From assembly GCA_900764215.1 (NCBI GenBank), contig CAAFNI010000309.1, positions 1-9,406 on the forward strand: a stretch of 9,406 bases of DNA, written 5' to 3'. The number at the start of each line of letters is the position of its first letter. Within the stretch, counting starts at the first letter, position 1. The notes under the pieces are model-generated. The model worked only from the letters and a program-made list of their open reading frames with translations, made no database searches and was not told the DNA's origin. Positions 1-6,558 of the stretch are shown here, piece by piece. The DNA is from an uncultured Sutterella sp. GTDB taxonomy: Bacteria > Pseudomonadota > Gammaproteobacteria > Burkholderiales > Burkholderiaceae_F. Both the position numbers and the translations under genes were made by a program.

Positions 1-832
1 GGCCGTGCACGGAGCCGTTGCCGGAACCCGCGTGCACGATGCCCTTGGCGCCCGCCGCAACGGCGGCGTCGGCAAGCACGCGGTCATCGCTCGCATGGGT
101 GTAGAGGATGTCGACGCGCGGCAGCTTCTCCAGGTTCGAGACGTCGAATTCGCTCTGGTGCGTGTGGCGCATGGCCGGGTTGCGCAGGAAGTAGTTCTTG
201 CCGCCCGCGATGTAGCCGAGGTAGCCGAGATCGGGCGACTTGAACGTGGCGACGTTCGTCGTATTGGACTTCGTGACATCGCGACCCGACGAGATCTGGT
301 CGTTGAGCGCCACGAGCACGCCGCGATCCTGCGCCTTCGGGTCGGCCGCAAGCTTCACTGCGTTGAGGAGGTTCATCGGGCCGTCGGCCGAAATGGCGGT
401 GGCGGGCCGCATGGCGCCGATCACCACGACGGGCTTCTTGCTCTTGACGGTGAGGTTGAGGAAGAACGCCGTTTCCTCAAGCGTATCGGTGCCGTGCGTG
501 ATGACGACGCCGCTCACCTTCGGGTCGGCCAGAAGCTCGTTGCAGCGCTTGGCGAGCCTGAGGAGCACATCGTCTGTCAAGTTGTTGGACGAGATCTTCA
601 CGATCTGCTCGCCCGTCACCGTTGCGAAATCCTTGATCTGCGGAACGGCGTCGATGAGCGTCTGAATGGCCAGATCGCCCGCCTTGTAGCCCGTGGTCTG
701 GGTGGCGGAGGCGGCGGTGCCGGCAATCGTGCCGCCCGTGGCGAGAATCGCGACCTGAGGCAGGTCGGCGGCCATGGCAAGCCCGGCGGAAAGCGTGAGC
801 GCGGCGGCGAGAAGCGTCTTCTTGAAGTTCAT
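1..832 (-). CDS. ansB: Type II (periplasmic) L-asparaginase, C-terminus cut by window edge
   Basis: Hydrolyses L-asparagine to aspartate and ammonia in the periplasm. The first 277 residues are present; the family usually has about 350, so the C-terminal part lies outside the window. Residues 1-22 form a Sec signal peptide (NFKK start, hydrophobic core, AMA before Ala22-Asp23). Catalytic motifs are visible: ATGGTIAG with nucleophile Thr35, a Tyr at 49, THGTDTLEET with Thr115-Asp116, and Lys188 in DVTKSNTT. These match E. coli AnsB Thr12, Tyr25, Thr89-Asp90 and Lys162. Asn272 in SGNGS matches the inter-subunit substrate-site Asn. The position matching AnsB Gln59 appears to be Asn83. The ATG at 832 is supported by AAAGGAC about 7 nt upstream and by the signal peptide it begins. 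It is transcribed apart from the upstream antiporter gene, which has its own terminator. The family is certain; the symbol is by similarity. Confidence 0.95.
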   Translation of the reverse strand, partial: MNFKKTLLAAALTLSAGLAMAADLPQVAILATGGTIAGTAASATQTTGYKAGDLAIQTLIDAVPQIKDFATVTGEQIVKISSNNLTDDVLLRLAKRCNELLADPKVSGVVITHGTDTLEETAFFLNLTVKSKKPVVVIGAMRPATAISADGPMNLLNAVKLAADPKAQDRGVLVALNDQISSGRDVTKSNTTNVATFKSPDLGYLGYIAGGKNYFLRNPAMRHTHQSEFDVSNLEKLPRVDILYTHASDDRVLADAAVAAGAKGIVHAGSGNGSVHG

Positions 833-873
833 GTTGTCTGTCCTTTGGTTTCTGGTCTGATGCCGGATCGTGA

Positions 874-919
874 GCCCGGCGTCCCGAACCCGCCCGGTCG
901 AAGCGGGTTCTTCCCGGGC
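874..919 (-). other. Hairpin in the ansB leader
   Basis: A perfect 8-bp inverted repeat, GAACCCGC (886-893) and GCGGGTTC (903-910), is extended by a second helix, GCCCGG (874-879) with CCGGGC (914-919). It lies about 40 nt upstream of the asparaginase start, inside the probable 5' untranslated region. No run of T follows on the minus strand, so it is not an intrinsic terminator. A role in mRNA stability or translation is possible. The rest of 833-1106 shows no gene and no convincing -35/-10 pair. Confidence 0.4.
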
Positions 920-1106
920 ATTCTGACAAAGCGCCGAGAACCGACCAAGAGGATTAACCCGCATCAGGATCAGTGCGGACAAGGCGGGCGAATCGCCTGA
1001 ATGCCTTCCAAAACGAATGTCATGCCGCTTATTGACAACATCCTTGAAATCCCAGCGCCGCCGCCCGCGCACCCAAAGCGCGGCGCACAAGGGCCGAAGC
1101 GCCATG

Positions 1107-1141
1107 AAAAAACCGGCGCCCTCCGCGAGGAGGTGCGCCGG
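1107..1141 (-). terminator. Intrinsic terminator of the NhaC antiporter gene
   Basis: On the minus strand, CCGGCGC (1135-1141) pairs with GCGCCGG (1113-1119). An inner CCTCC/GGAGG helix is closed by a four-base loop, with one unpaired base at 1134. Six T residues (1107-1112 as A on the plus strand) follow directly. It lies about 30 nt past the antiporter stop codon and separates that gene from the asparaginase. Confidence 0.9.
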
Positions 1142-1172
1142 TCTGCTTCAAAGGCTCAGGAGCCTATGCGGA

Positions 1173-2717
1173 TCAGGCCGCGGCGGCCTTGCGGCCGTGC
1201 CAGAAGTGGAGCAGAAGCACCGTGCCGATCAGCGCGACGACGGCGGTCGTGATCGAGAGAATCCAGCTGCCGTCCGTGAGGCCGGCGACCACGTAGCCCA
1301 GGCAGGCCGAGAAGGCCACGACCAAGCTGTACGGCATCTGCGTCGAGACGTGCTCGATGTGGTTGCATCCCGACCCCGCCGACGACAGAATCGTCGTGTC
1401 GGAAATGGGCGAGCAGTGGTCGCCGAAGACGGAGCCCGCGAGCGTGGCGGAGAGCGCGACGACGGTGAGGCCCGGATCAATGGCTTCGACGACCGGCACC
1501 ACGATCGGGATCAGGATGCCGAACGTGCCCCAGGCCGTGCCCGTGGAGAAGGAGAGGAAGGCGGCGATCACGAAGATGACGGCCGGCAGGAAGACCGACC
1601 ATTCGGCGCCGCCCGACGTCACGATGGACTGCACGAAGAGCGGAGTCTGCAGCAGGTCGCGGCAGACGCCCGAGAGCGTCCAGGCGAGCACCAGAATGAT
1701 GTTGGCGGGAAGCATGAGCTTCATGCCTTCGACAAGGCCGCTCATGAAGTCGGCAAACGGCACGAGGCCGCGCGGGACGTACATCAGGAAGGCGACGCCC
1801 ACCGCGCCGAAGGAGGCCCAGACGAGGGAGGCGGCGGCCGAGGAGTTGCCCAGCGCGGAGGCGAAGGTGTGGTACTTCGGATCGGCGCCCCAGTAGCCGC
1901 CCGAATACATCAGGGCAAGCACGCAGAAGACGATGAGCGATGCGATGGGCACGAGCATGTCCCAAAGCGTGCCGTGCGGGTTGGCGTTGGGCGGCTCGGC
2001 CGAGGCGGCGGAGGACGCGGACGCGAACTCCTCGCCCTTGGCGGCGCGCTCCTCGCTCTTTCGCATCGGGCCGAAGTCGAAGTCGGTCACGACGATGAAG
2101 ACGATGAGGAGCAGGCAAAGGAGCGCATAGAAGTTCCACGGAATCGTGGCGATGAACGCGGCCATGTCGCTTTCAAAGGCCGTGGAGCCCTGCAGCGACG
2201 AGCCGACGGCGGCGGCCCAGCTCGAGACCGGCGCGATGATGCACACGGGCGCGGCCGTCGAGTCGATGATGTAGGCGAGCTTGGCGCGGGCGATGTTGTA
2301 GCGGTCGCAGATCGGACGCATCACCGTGCCCACCGTGAGGCAGTTGAAGTAGTCGTCGATGAAGATGAGCGCCCCCAGGCCCGTCGTGGCGGCGAGTGCG
2401 CTCTTGCGACCCTTGATGCGCTTGACGGCCCAGTTGCCGTAGGCCTTCGTGCCGCCCGACATGGCGACGACGTAGACGAGTGCGCCCAGAAGCGAGCAGA
2501 AGATCAGGATGTTGAAGTCGACCTTGTTGCCCATCACGGTGAACGCGCTTTCAAGCGTGCCCATCAGGACGTTGCCGTCCGTGCCGATCGTATAAATGAG
2601 AGTGCCCGTCAGAATGCCCAGCACGAGTGAGGAGAGCACCTCCTTCGTAATGAGCGCAAGTGCAATGGCCACGATCGGCGGGACGATCGAAAGCCATCCG
2701 GCGTTGAACGGTTCCAT
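1173..2717 (-). CDS. NhaC-family Na+/H+ antiporter (or related ion-coupled transporter)
   Basis: A 514-residue inner-membrane protein with about a dozen hydrophobic segments. It probably exchanges Na+ for H+; some NhaC relatives exchange organic acids instead, so the substrate is not fixed. Family signatures seen: IDDYFN near 120-125 after a glycine-rich segment, and GDHCSPISDTT near 432-442 followed by a Gly/Ser-rich stretch and an amphipathic EHVSTQ segment, typical of NhaC C-terminal halves. A charged, Ser/Ala/Pro-rich cytoplasmic loop lies near 212-250. The frame stays open further upstream, but the start at 2717 is preferred: hydrophobic sequence begins there, AAAGGAC precedes it by about 12 nt, and the upstream extension looks like untranslated GC-rich sequence. 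It is monocistronic, with its own terminator at 1107-1141. The family call is strong; no specific symbol is justified. Confidence 0.9.
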   Translation of the reverse strand: MEPFNAGWLSIVPPIVAIALALITKEVLSSLVLGILTGTLIYTIGTDGNVLMGTLESAFTVMGNKVDFNILIFCSLLGALVYVVAMSGGTKAYGNWAVKRIKGRKSALAATTGLGALIFIDDYFNCLTVGTVMRPICDRYNIARAKLAYIIDSTAAPVCIIAPVSSWAAAVGSSLQGSTAFESDMAAFIATIPWNFYALLCLLLIVFIVVTDFDFGPMRKSEERAAKGEEFASASSAASAEPPNANPHGTLWDMLVPIASLIVFCVLALMYSGGYWGADPKYHTFASALGNSSAAASLVWASFGAVGVAFLMYVPRGLVPFADFMSGLVEGMKLMLPANIILVLAWTLSGVCRDLLQTPLFVQSIVTSGGAEWSVFLPAVIFVIAAFLSFSTGTAWGTFGILIPIVVPVVEAIDPGLTVVALSATLAGSVFGDHCSPISDTTILSSAGSGCNHIEHVSTQMPYSLVVAFSACLGYVVAGLTDGSWILSITTAVVALIGTVLLLHFWHGRKAAAA

Positions 2718-3111
2718 GAGAATCGCTGTCCTTTGGTTTTCGTGCGGCCGGACGTCCTCTTCCGGAGTCCCGCTCCCGAGCCGCGCTTCACCCGAGCACG
2801 CCGAAAGCCGCCGCTGTTTGTCATGAGTGTGGAGCCTTTGTCCGGGCCGCCTTGGGCGGGGCGCGCGTGCGCCGGCTTCGCCGCAGACACAATGCCGGAT
2901 TCTAGGCCGAGGCGAAGTGTAGCAAGTCGTAACAGGCTTGGGCGGAAAAAAGCGCTCCGAGTCCGTTTGGCTCAATCAGCATTGGCGTAATTGCCTAGAT
3001 TGACATGCAGGAACGGACGGTCCGGGCAGCCTGCAAAGCCCGGGATCCGCCCGCTCGCGCCGGCCGGCCCGAACCGGAGAAGCTCAGGCCGACGGGACGT
3101 TTGGAGCCGCG
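2718..3111. other. Intergenic spacer between endonuclease I and antiporter genes
   Basis: About 390 nt without a convincing gene; the open frames here are low-complexity Arg/Pro/Ala translations without ribosome-binding sites. It holds the presumed antiporter leader and promoter and the end of the endonuclease transcript. A 6-bp hairpin, CCGGGC (3022-3027) with GCCCGG (3038-3043), lies about 70 nt past the endonuclease stop but has no T run, so I do not call a terminator for that gene. No tRNA or riboswitch was recognised. Confidence 0.6.
2899..2925 (-). promoter_or_regulatory. Weak candidate promoter for the NhaC antiporter gene
   Basis: On the minus strand, TAGAAT (2899-2904) resembles a -10 box and TTGCTA (2920-2925) a -35 box. 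The spacer is only 15 bp, shorter than the usual 16-18. It would give a leader of roughly 175 nt. Offered as the best candidate in the spacer, not as a firm call. Confidence 0.25.
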
Positions 3112-3870
3112 TCACGGACGATAGTCGAGCCCCGCCCTGAGGCAGGCGTCCTTGACGACGGGATTGGCGTTGCCCTGGAGCTTTTCAATGCGCGCCGCGC
3201 GCGTGCACTCCCACTGCACGACCGGATAGCGCTCGTTCCAGCTCTGCGCCTGGCGGCGCTGCCGGTCGCTCATGCGGTAGACCGGCGCATAGGCGCCCTC
3301 CATGTAGAGCATGGCGCGGGCGATCTCGCCGCGGGCGCGTTCGGGAGGCTCCGCACGGCGGTTCTCGATCTTCATCTCGCAGGTGCCGAAGGTGTTGGCC
3401 GCACCCGGCAGGAGCTCGTAGTTGTAGTTCGAGCGGATGGCGTTGACCGCCCCCACGGCCGGGAACAGGTTGTACATGTCGGCCTGCATCAGGCGGTATT
3501 CGGCGGAGACCTTCTCGGCGCAGCGGCGCCCCTTGTAGAAGTGCCCCTTGTCGTTCGTGCAGCGGCCGTCCCCGTCGCGCCACGCCGCGAAGGCGCGCCC
3601 GAAGTTCTCGGCGGGCACGACGTGCTCCCACTCGACGCGGCCCGCCCGCTCCTTGTGCTGCGGCGCGACGAAGCCCGCGGGCAGGTTCACGTTCTTTTTC
3701 TTGTCAAAGGCGTACCCGCAGTAAAGCGTGACGCGGTGGTCGAAGTAGACCTTGCGCTCGAGCATCTTCTTCGAGTCGCGGAAATCTTCGTTCGAGGTGT
3801 TGCCCGCGGCGTAGGCGCCGAGGGCGAAGGCGGTCGCAGCCAGGGCCGCGACCGTGCGGATCAGGGTCAT
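3112..3870 (-). CDS. endA: Secreted endonuclease I (EndA/Vvn/Dns family)
   Basis: A 252-residue non-specific DNA/RNA endonuclease of the bba-metal (His-Me finger) type, acting in the periplasm or outside the cell. Residues 1-21 form a signal peptide ending AYA. The active-site motif RVEWEHVVPAENFG carries Glu82-His83, corresponding to the metal-binding Glu and general-base His of Vibrio Vvn. DMYNLFP with Asn134 supplies the further metal ligand, followed by the family-typical VGAVNAIRSNY. Six cysteines (51, 104, 117, 164, 222, 243) fit the disulfide-rich secreted members. The start at 3870 follows AAGGAGGAG at ideal spacing and begins the signal peptide; an ATG ten codons upstream lacks both. 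Likely roles are nutrient scavenging from DNA or limiting DNA uptake. It appears monocistronic. Confidence 0.93.
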   Translation of the reverse strand: MTLIRTVAALAATAFALGAYAAGNTSNEDFRDSKKMLERKVYFDHRVTLYCGYAFDKKKNVNLPAGFVAPQHKERAGRVEWEHVVPAENFGRAFAAWRDGDGRCTNDKGHFYKGRRCAEKVSAEYRLMQADMYNLFPAVGAVNAIRSNYNYELLPGAANTFGTCEMKIENRRAEPPERARGEIARAMLYMEGAYAPVYRMSDRQRRQAQSWNERYPVVQWECTRAARIEKLQGNANPVVKDACLRAGLDYRP

Positions 3871-3911
3871 GTCGAACTCCTCCTTTGGGAAATGTCTCAA
3901 GGCCGGGCTTC

Positions 3912-3917
3912 ATCATA
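3912..3917 (-). promoter_or_regulatory. Candidate -10 box for the endonuclease I gene
   Basis: TATGAT on the minus strand, about 42 nt upstream of the start codon, is a good -10 hexamer. No recognisable -35 hexamer lies 16-18 bp further upstream, so if real it may depend on an activator. Confidence 0.35.
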
Positions 3918-4109
3918 CCGACATTGCCCGAAGCACGCGCGCATGATGATGCGACTCCGGCGGCAGTCCGCCGGCGGCGCCGCGCGAGCGGCGCAAATGT
4001 TGCGGCATCTTGCAGGATGACTTAAGGCTCAACACTTCTGCCGCAGCCGTTTCGGAGCATTTCTTAAGAAACGCGGACCTCGGGCAAACCCTTGGAAAAA
4101 CTTTCTTAC

Positions 4110-4136
4110 AATACCCGAGTCAATTACTCGGGTATT
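4110..4136. promoter_or_regulatory. IscR-like (Rrf2 family) palindromic operator
   Basis: A perfect palindrome: ATACCCGAGT, five bases (CAATT), then ACTCGGGTAT, with a further A/T pair outside. The 25-bp core (4111-4135) has the length, ATA..TAT ends and CTCGGGTAT half-site of type 1 IscR operators, which bind [2Fe-2S]-IscR. It departs from the consensus as I recall it by G for C in the inner half-site and C at the first central base. It sits 4 bp upstream of a good -35 box. Other palindrome-binding repressors are possible. A terminator is unlikely: no gene lies upstream on the plus strand and the T run is poor. Confidence 0.5.
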
Positions 4137-4140
4137 TGGC

Positions 4141-4169
4141 TTGCGAACGATTCTCAGGTTCGATATAGT
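4141..4169 (+). promoter_or_regulatory. Promoter of the candidate small RNA
   Basis: TTGCGA (4141-4146), a 17-bp spacer, then TATAGT (4164-4169) is a good sigma70-type promoter, with predicted start near 4175. A/T-rich sequence upstream (4056-4112) could act as an UP element. The IscR-like palindrome directly abuts it on the upstream side. Confidence 0.6.
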
Positions 4170-4175
4170 TCATTT

Positions 4176-4345
4176 CAACGAAACACGGTTCCACTGCAAA
4201 AACAGCGTGAGGGGTCGCGCTGAGTGGCAGGCGGATGAGCACCGCCTAGAGTCAACCGAACGTTCTTTCTCCTGCGTTCGAGATCGTGTTTTGATGGGTC
4301 TGAGGACAGCCCGTCCGGCAGCGATGCCGGGCGGGCTTCTTTTTT
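4176..4345 (+). ncRNA. Candidate structured small RNA, about 170 nt
   Basis: Between the promoter and a strong terminator there is no open frame with a ribosome-binding site, but several helices follow one another. CCACT (4191-4195) pairs with AGTGG (4223-4227), stacked on CAGCG (4203-4207) with CGCTG (4218-4222). AGGCGG (4229-4234) pairs with CCGCCT (4242-4247). CGAACG (4257-4262) pairs with CGTTCG (4275-4280) around a 12-nt pyrimidine-rich loop, then the terminator hairpin. The loop contains TTTCTCCT (4266-4273), an anti-Shine-Dalgarno sequence. It does not match tmRNA, RNase P RNA, SRP RNA or 6S RNA as I know them. Alternatively it is a terminated leader of the next gene. Nothing shows directly that it is transcribed. 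Confidence 0.45.
4308..4345 (+). terminator. Strong intrinsic terminator of the small RNA unit
   Basis: AGCCCG (4308-4313), T, CCGGCA (4315-4320), GCGA loop, TGCCGG (4325-4330), G, CGGGCT (4332-4337): a 13-bp stem with a single T-G wobble, followed by a T-rich tail to 4345. Such a tail would also suit Hfq binding. It ends transcription before the DUF3592-like gene, 75 nt downstream. Confidence 0.93.
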
Positions 4346-4420
4346 CACGGCGTGCGCCCGAAAGTTGCTACAGTAAGCGGAGGCGCCGCCATCCTGCGGC
4401 GCGCGTCAAAGGAGTGCCTC

Positions 4421-4867
4421 ATGAAAGAGTTCTTCCCCTGGCTCTTCGCCGCCGCCCTGCTGCTTGCGGGCTCCGCCTTTCTCTACGGCGGCGCGAAGCT
4501 CGCCGGCGCCGCCTGGACGCTCAAGACGAGCGGCGAAGAGACGACCGCGACGATCGAGCGCGTCGAGGTGCGCGAGGCGCACGTCCGCAAGGACGACGCT
4601 CCGGCGATCGTCCGCTACTACACGGAAGTCGTCTCGTTCACGTCCCGGGACGGCGCGAAGGCCGAGGCGCGGCTCCCCGAAAAGAACGAAGGCGAAGCCC
4701 GCGGGCGCCCGGGCGAGCCGATCAAAATCCGCTACCGCCCCGACGATCCGAGCGTGGCCGCGCCCGCCCAAGGGAGCACGCTCGGCATTCAGGGCGCCCT
4801 TCTCATCATCGCCGGCCTTGCGCTTCTCGCCTTCGGCGCCCGCTGGACGGTCGTGAAGCTTTTGTGA
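4421..4867 (+). CDS. DUF3592-like small membrane protein, function unknown
   Basis: 148 residues. A hydrophobic segment at about 5-30 and another at about 124-147 flank a roughly 95-residue soluble domain, which is probably periplasmic or membrane-proximal. The soluble part has the DUF3592 pattern: an aromatic VRYYTEVVSF strand, a charged turn, then a Gly-rich GRPGEPIKIRYRPDDPS ending (G..I.IRY.PDDPS). The family has no established function. The start at 4421 follows AAAGGAG at 6-nt spacing and begins the first membrane segment; an open extension upstream has no ribosome-binding site. It stands alone between the small RNA terminator and a bidirectional terminator. TACAGT at 4369-4374 could be a -10 box but lacks a good -35. 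The family call is by pattern only. Confidence 0.75.
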   Translation: MKEFFPWLFAAALLLAGSAFLYGGAKLAGAAWTLKTSGEETTATIERVEVREAHVRKDDAPAIVRYYTEVVSFTSRDGAKAEARLPEKNEGEARGRPGEPIKIRYRPDDPSVAAPAQGSTLGIQGALLIIAGLALLAFGARWTVVKLL

Positions 4868-4870
4868 GCG

Positions 4871-4893
4871 CTTTTGCGAGCCCTTTTGCGAGC
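4871..4893. repeat. Short tandem repeat after the DUF3592-like gene
   Basis: Two exact copies of CTTTTGCGAGC (4871-4881 and 4883-4893) with a 12-bp period, starting four bases after the stop codon. Probably slippage-derived. Confidence 0.7.
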
Positions 4894-4926
4894 ATCCTGA
4901 CGGACAAAAGAGCAGTACGCCGCGCA

Positions 4927-4980
4927 GGTCCCAATTCGCCGGTCCTAATTCGCCGGTCCGGATGTGCCTGGTCCTGATGC
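4927..4980. repeat. Degenerate 14-bp tandem repeat, about four copies
   Basis: GGTCCCAATTCGCC (4927-4940) and GGTCCTAATTCGCC (4941-4954) differ at one base. A third copy at 4955-4969 (15 bp) and a truncated fourth at 4970-4980 keep the GGTCC start and diverge after it. It lies between the DUF3592-like gene and the shared terminator, and no coding role is apparent. Confidence 0.75.
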
Positions 4981-4982
4981 AC

Positions 4983-5019
4983 AAAAGCCCCGACGGCTTG
5001 ACAGCCGGCGGGGCCCTTG
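4983..5019. terminator. Bidirectional intrinsic terminator between convergent genes
   Basis: GCCCCG (4987-4992), A, CGGCT (4994-4998), TGAC loop, AGCCG (5003-5007), G, CGGGGC (5009-5014): 11 pairs with one A/G mismatch. Read on the minus strand, TTTT follows directly, serving the dipeptidase gene. On the plus strand the tail CCTTGTTGTT is weaker and would serve the DUF3592-like gene. Confidence 0.8.
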
Positions 5020-5029
5020 TTGTTCACGG

Positions 5030-5051
5030 GCGAACCTTGTGAAAGGTTCGC
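5030..5051. other. Perfect 9-bp hairpin between dipeptidase stop and terminator
   Basis: GCGAACCTT (5030-5038) and AAGGTTCGC (5043-5051) are exact inverse complements around a four-base loop. No T run follows on either strand. It would lie in the 3' untranslated region of the dipeptidase mRNA, about 13 nt past the stop codon, and may protect the mRNA end. Confidence 0.55.
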
Positions 5052-5064
5052 GCAGAGGCGGCCC

Positions 5065-6558
5065 TTAATCCTTGCGCTTGTTGTTGGCGAAGAAGTTGGC
5101 GGCCTGGATGTCCGTCGTGCGGATCGTGAAGACCTGGTTCGTCAGATCTTCGGTGAGCGCTTCCGCGTCGTTCATGACCTTGAGGTTGAAGTCATTGAGG
5201 AGCTTGCGGGCGGCCTTCGGATCCTTCTTCACGACTTCCATGTACTGCTTTTCCATGTCGGCCTGGGCCTTGGCGGTATCGGCCTCGAAGGTCTTGTAGG
5301 CGGCCTTCACGACAGGCGCGAGCTTCTGATAGTCCGTCATGACGAGCGTCTGAAGCTTGCGGTACTTCCAGTAGATCGACTCGCTGTCGGCCTTGTCCGT
5401 GCCCATGCCGTAGTGGGCCGGGTAGGATTCGAGGCCGTGGTAGTAGGGCACGTAGCAGGAGAGGTCCGCCATGCCGATGCCCACGTAGGCGACTTCGCCG
5501 ATTTCCTTGGGCAGCCACGGACGAACGTGCATGACGTGCGACTCATACGTGCGGAAGACGCTGATCGGGCGCCACGGCTCGCTGCCGTTGAGAACCGGGC
5601 TGTACGGGTCGTGGTCGGTGCCGTCGTAGTGGTTGCGCAGCACCGTCTTCATGTCCTCGACCGTGAGCTTCTTTTCGGGCTTCAGATAAACCGGATACGT
5701 GCGGCCTTCGTCGGGCTTTTGCTCGAGGCTCGGATTGAAGAGCTTCTGAATCTGCCAGACGCGCGGGTCATTGTAGACGCGGTCTCGGCCGTCGTCGCGG
5801 CAGTAGGCCTTCGAGAAGTTGAATTCGCCGTCCTTCTTCGGATCGTAGAAGCCGTTCTTTTGAGCCCAGCTCACGAGGGTCTTCGAGGCCATGAAGTCGG
5901 CGCTTCCTGCAACGTACTGCTGCAGGCGGCCCTGGTTGCCGGAAGCGAAGTACGTGTCCTTCGGCGTGCGGTGAGCCATCCACTGATGGCCCGTGCCGGT
6001 TTCGAAGTACCAGACTTCCTTCTGGTCGACGAACACCACGCCGAAGCCTTCGCCCGCGCCGATCGTCTCGACGATGGAGCCGAGGATTTCGATGCCTTCG
6101 CGCGCGGTCTTGGCGCGCGGGAGGATCACGTCGTGGATGTCGTCCTCGGTGATGCCCGTCTCTTCGTTGTACGGGTCAAGCTTGAGCGCGTCGTCGCGCG
6201 CAAAGATGGATTCCGTGCCGGAAATCCCGACGCCGGCCTCATTGAAGCCCACGGCGCCGTGCAGCTGCGTCTTCCAGTTGGGCACGGTCGTGTAGCGCAT
6301 GCTCTCCTTGGGGAGCGGGTATTCGAAATTCGTCGCGCCGTCGTGATCCTTCGTGCGGTACATCCCGGACTGATTGCTCTTTGCCGGATGAATCACGAAG
6401 TGCTGCGCCTTGAGTGCGCTGCTGTCGGCCGCGCGCGCGACGAGGAAGGATCCGTCGGCGGTGGCGCCCTCGCCCACCACGACGGTGGTGCAGGCAAGTG
6501 CGGAAGCGGAAAGCGCGGTCGTGACGGCGAGCGTCAGAGCAAGCTTGCGAAAGAACAT
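5065..6558 (-). CDS. Secreted C69-family dipeptidase (PepD-like)
   Basis: A 497-residue Ntn-hydrolase of peptidase family C69, cleaving dipeptides or short peptides, probably in the periplasm. Residues 1-22 are a signal peptide ending ALA, immediately followed by Cys23 of the family motif CTTVVVGEGATADGS, so signal peptidase cleavage would itself expose the catalytic N-terminal Cys. Downstream family features include LHGAVGFNEAGVGIS, the EGIEILGSIVETIGAGEG segment, and VWYFETGTGHQW leading to FASGNQ. The length fits the family. The start at 6558 follows AGGAGA at good spacing and begins the signal peptide; the frame is open upstream, but the ATG 15 nt earlier overlaps the ribosome-binding site and has none of its own. 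It is monocistronic, convergent with the DUF3592-like gene and divergent from the hydrogenase. Members of this family are numerous in amino-acid-fermenting anaerobes; the exact substrate cannot be read from sequence. Confidence 0.93.
   Translation of the reverse strand: MFFRKLALTLAVTTALSASALACTTVVVGEGATADGSFLVARAADSSALKAQHFVIHPAKSNQSGMYRTKDHDGATNFEYPLPKESMRYTTVPNWKTQLHGAVGFNEAGVGISGTESIFARDDALKLDPYNEETGITEDDIHDVILPRAKTAREGIEILGSIVETIGAGEGFGVVFVDQKEVWYFETGTGHQWMAHRTPKDTYFASGNQGRLQQYVAGSADFMASKTLVSWAQKNGFYDPKKDGEFNFSKAYCRDDGRDRVYNDPRVWQIQKLFNPSLEQKPDEGRTYPVYLKPEKKLTVEDMKTVLRNHYDGTDHDPYSPVLNGSEPWRPISVFRTYESHVMHVRPWLPKEIGEVAYVGIGMADLSCYVPYYHGLESYPAHYGMGTDKADSESIYWKYRKLQTLVMTDYQKLAPVVKAAYKTFEADTAKAQADMEKQYMEVVKKDPKAARKLLNDFNLKVMNDAEALTEDLTNQVFTIRTTDIQAANFFANNKRKD

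Noticed and set aside
5..1000. Plus-strand open frame opposite the asparaginase
   Set aside because: Antisense shadow of a gene with intact asparaginase active-site motifs; it also reads through the terminator-like and leader regions.
1017..2630. Long plus-strand open frame (537 codons) opposite the antiporter gene
   Set aside because: Arg/Asp/His/Gly-rich low-complexity translation with no ribosome-binding site, mirroring the strongly supported antiporter. It is an artefact of high GC.
4021..4071. Two CTTAAG sites 42 bp apart, one within the palindrome TTTCTTAAGAAA
   Set aside because: The spacing of four helical turns is suggestive, but the elements are short, the flanks differ, and no known operator fits.
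4156..4285. GTTCGA stretches resembling a tRNA T-loop
   Set aside because: No acceptor stem, anticodon arm or CCA end can be assembled around them.
4141..4977. Plus-strand frame starting inside the small RNA promoter
   Set aside because: It begins at a TTG that is part of the -35 box, crosses a strong terminator, and overlaps the DUF3592-like gene in another frame as Arg-rich sequence.
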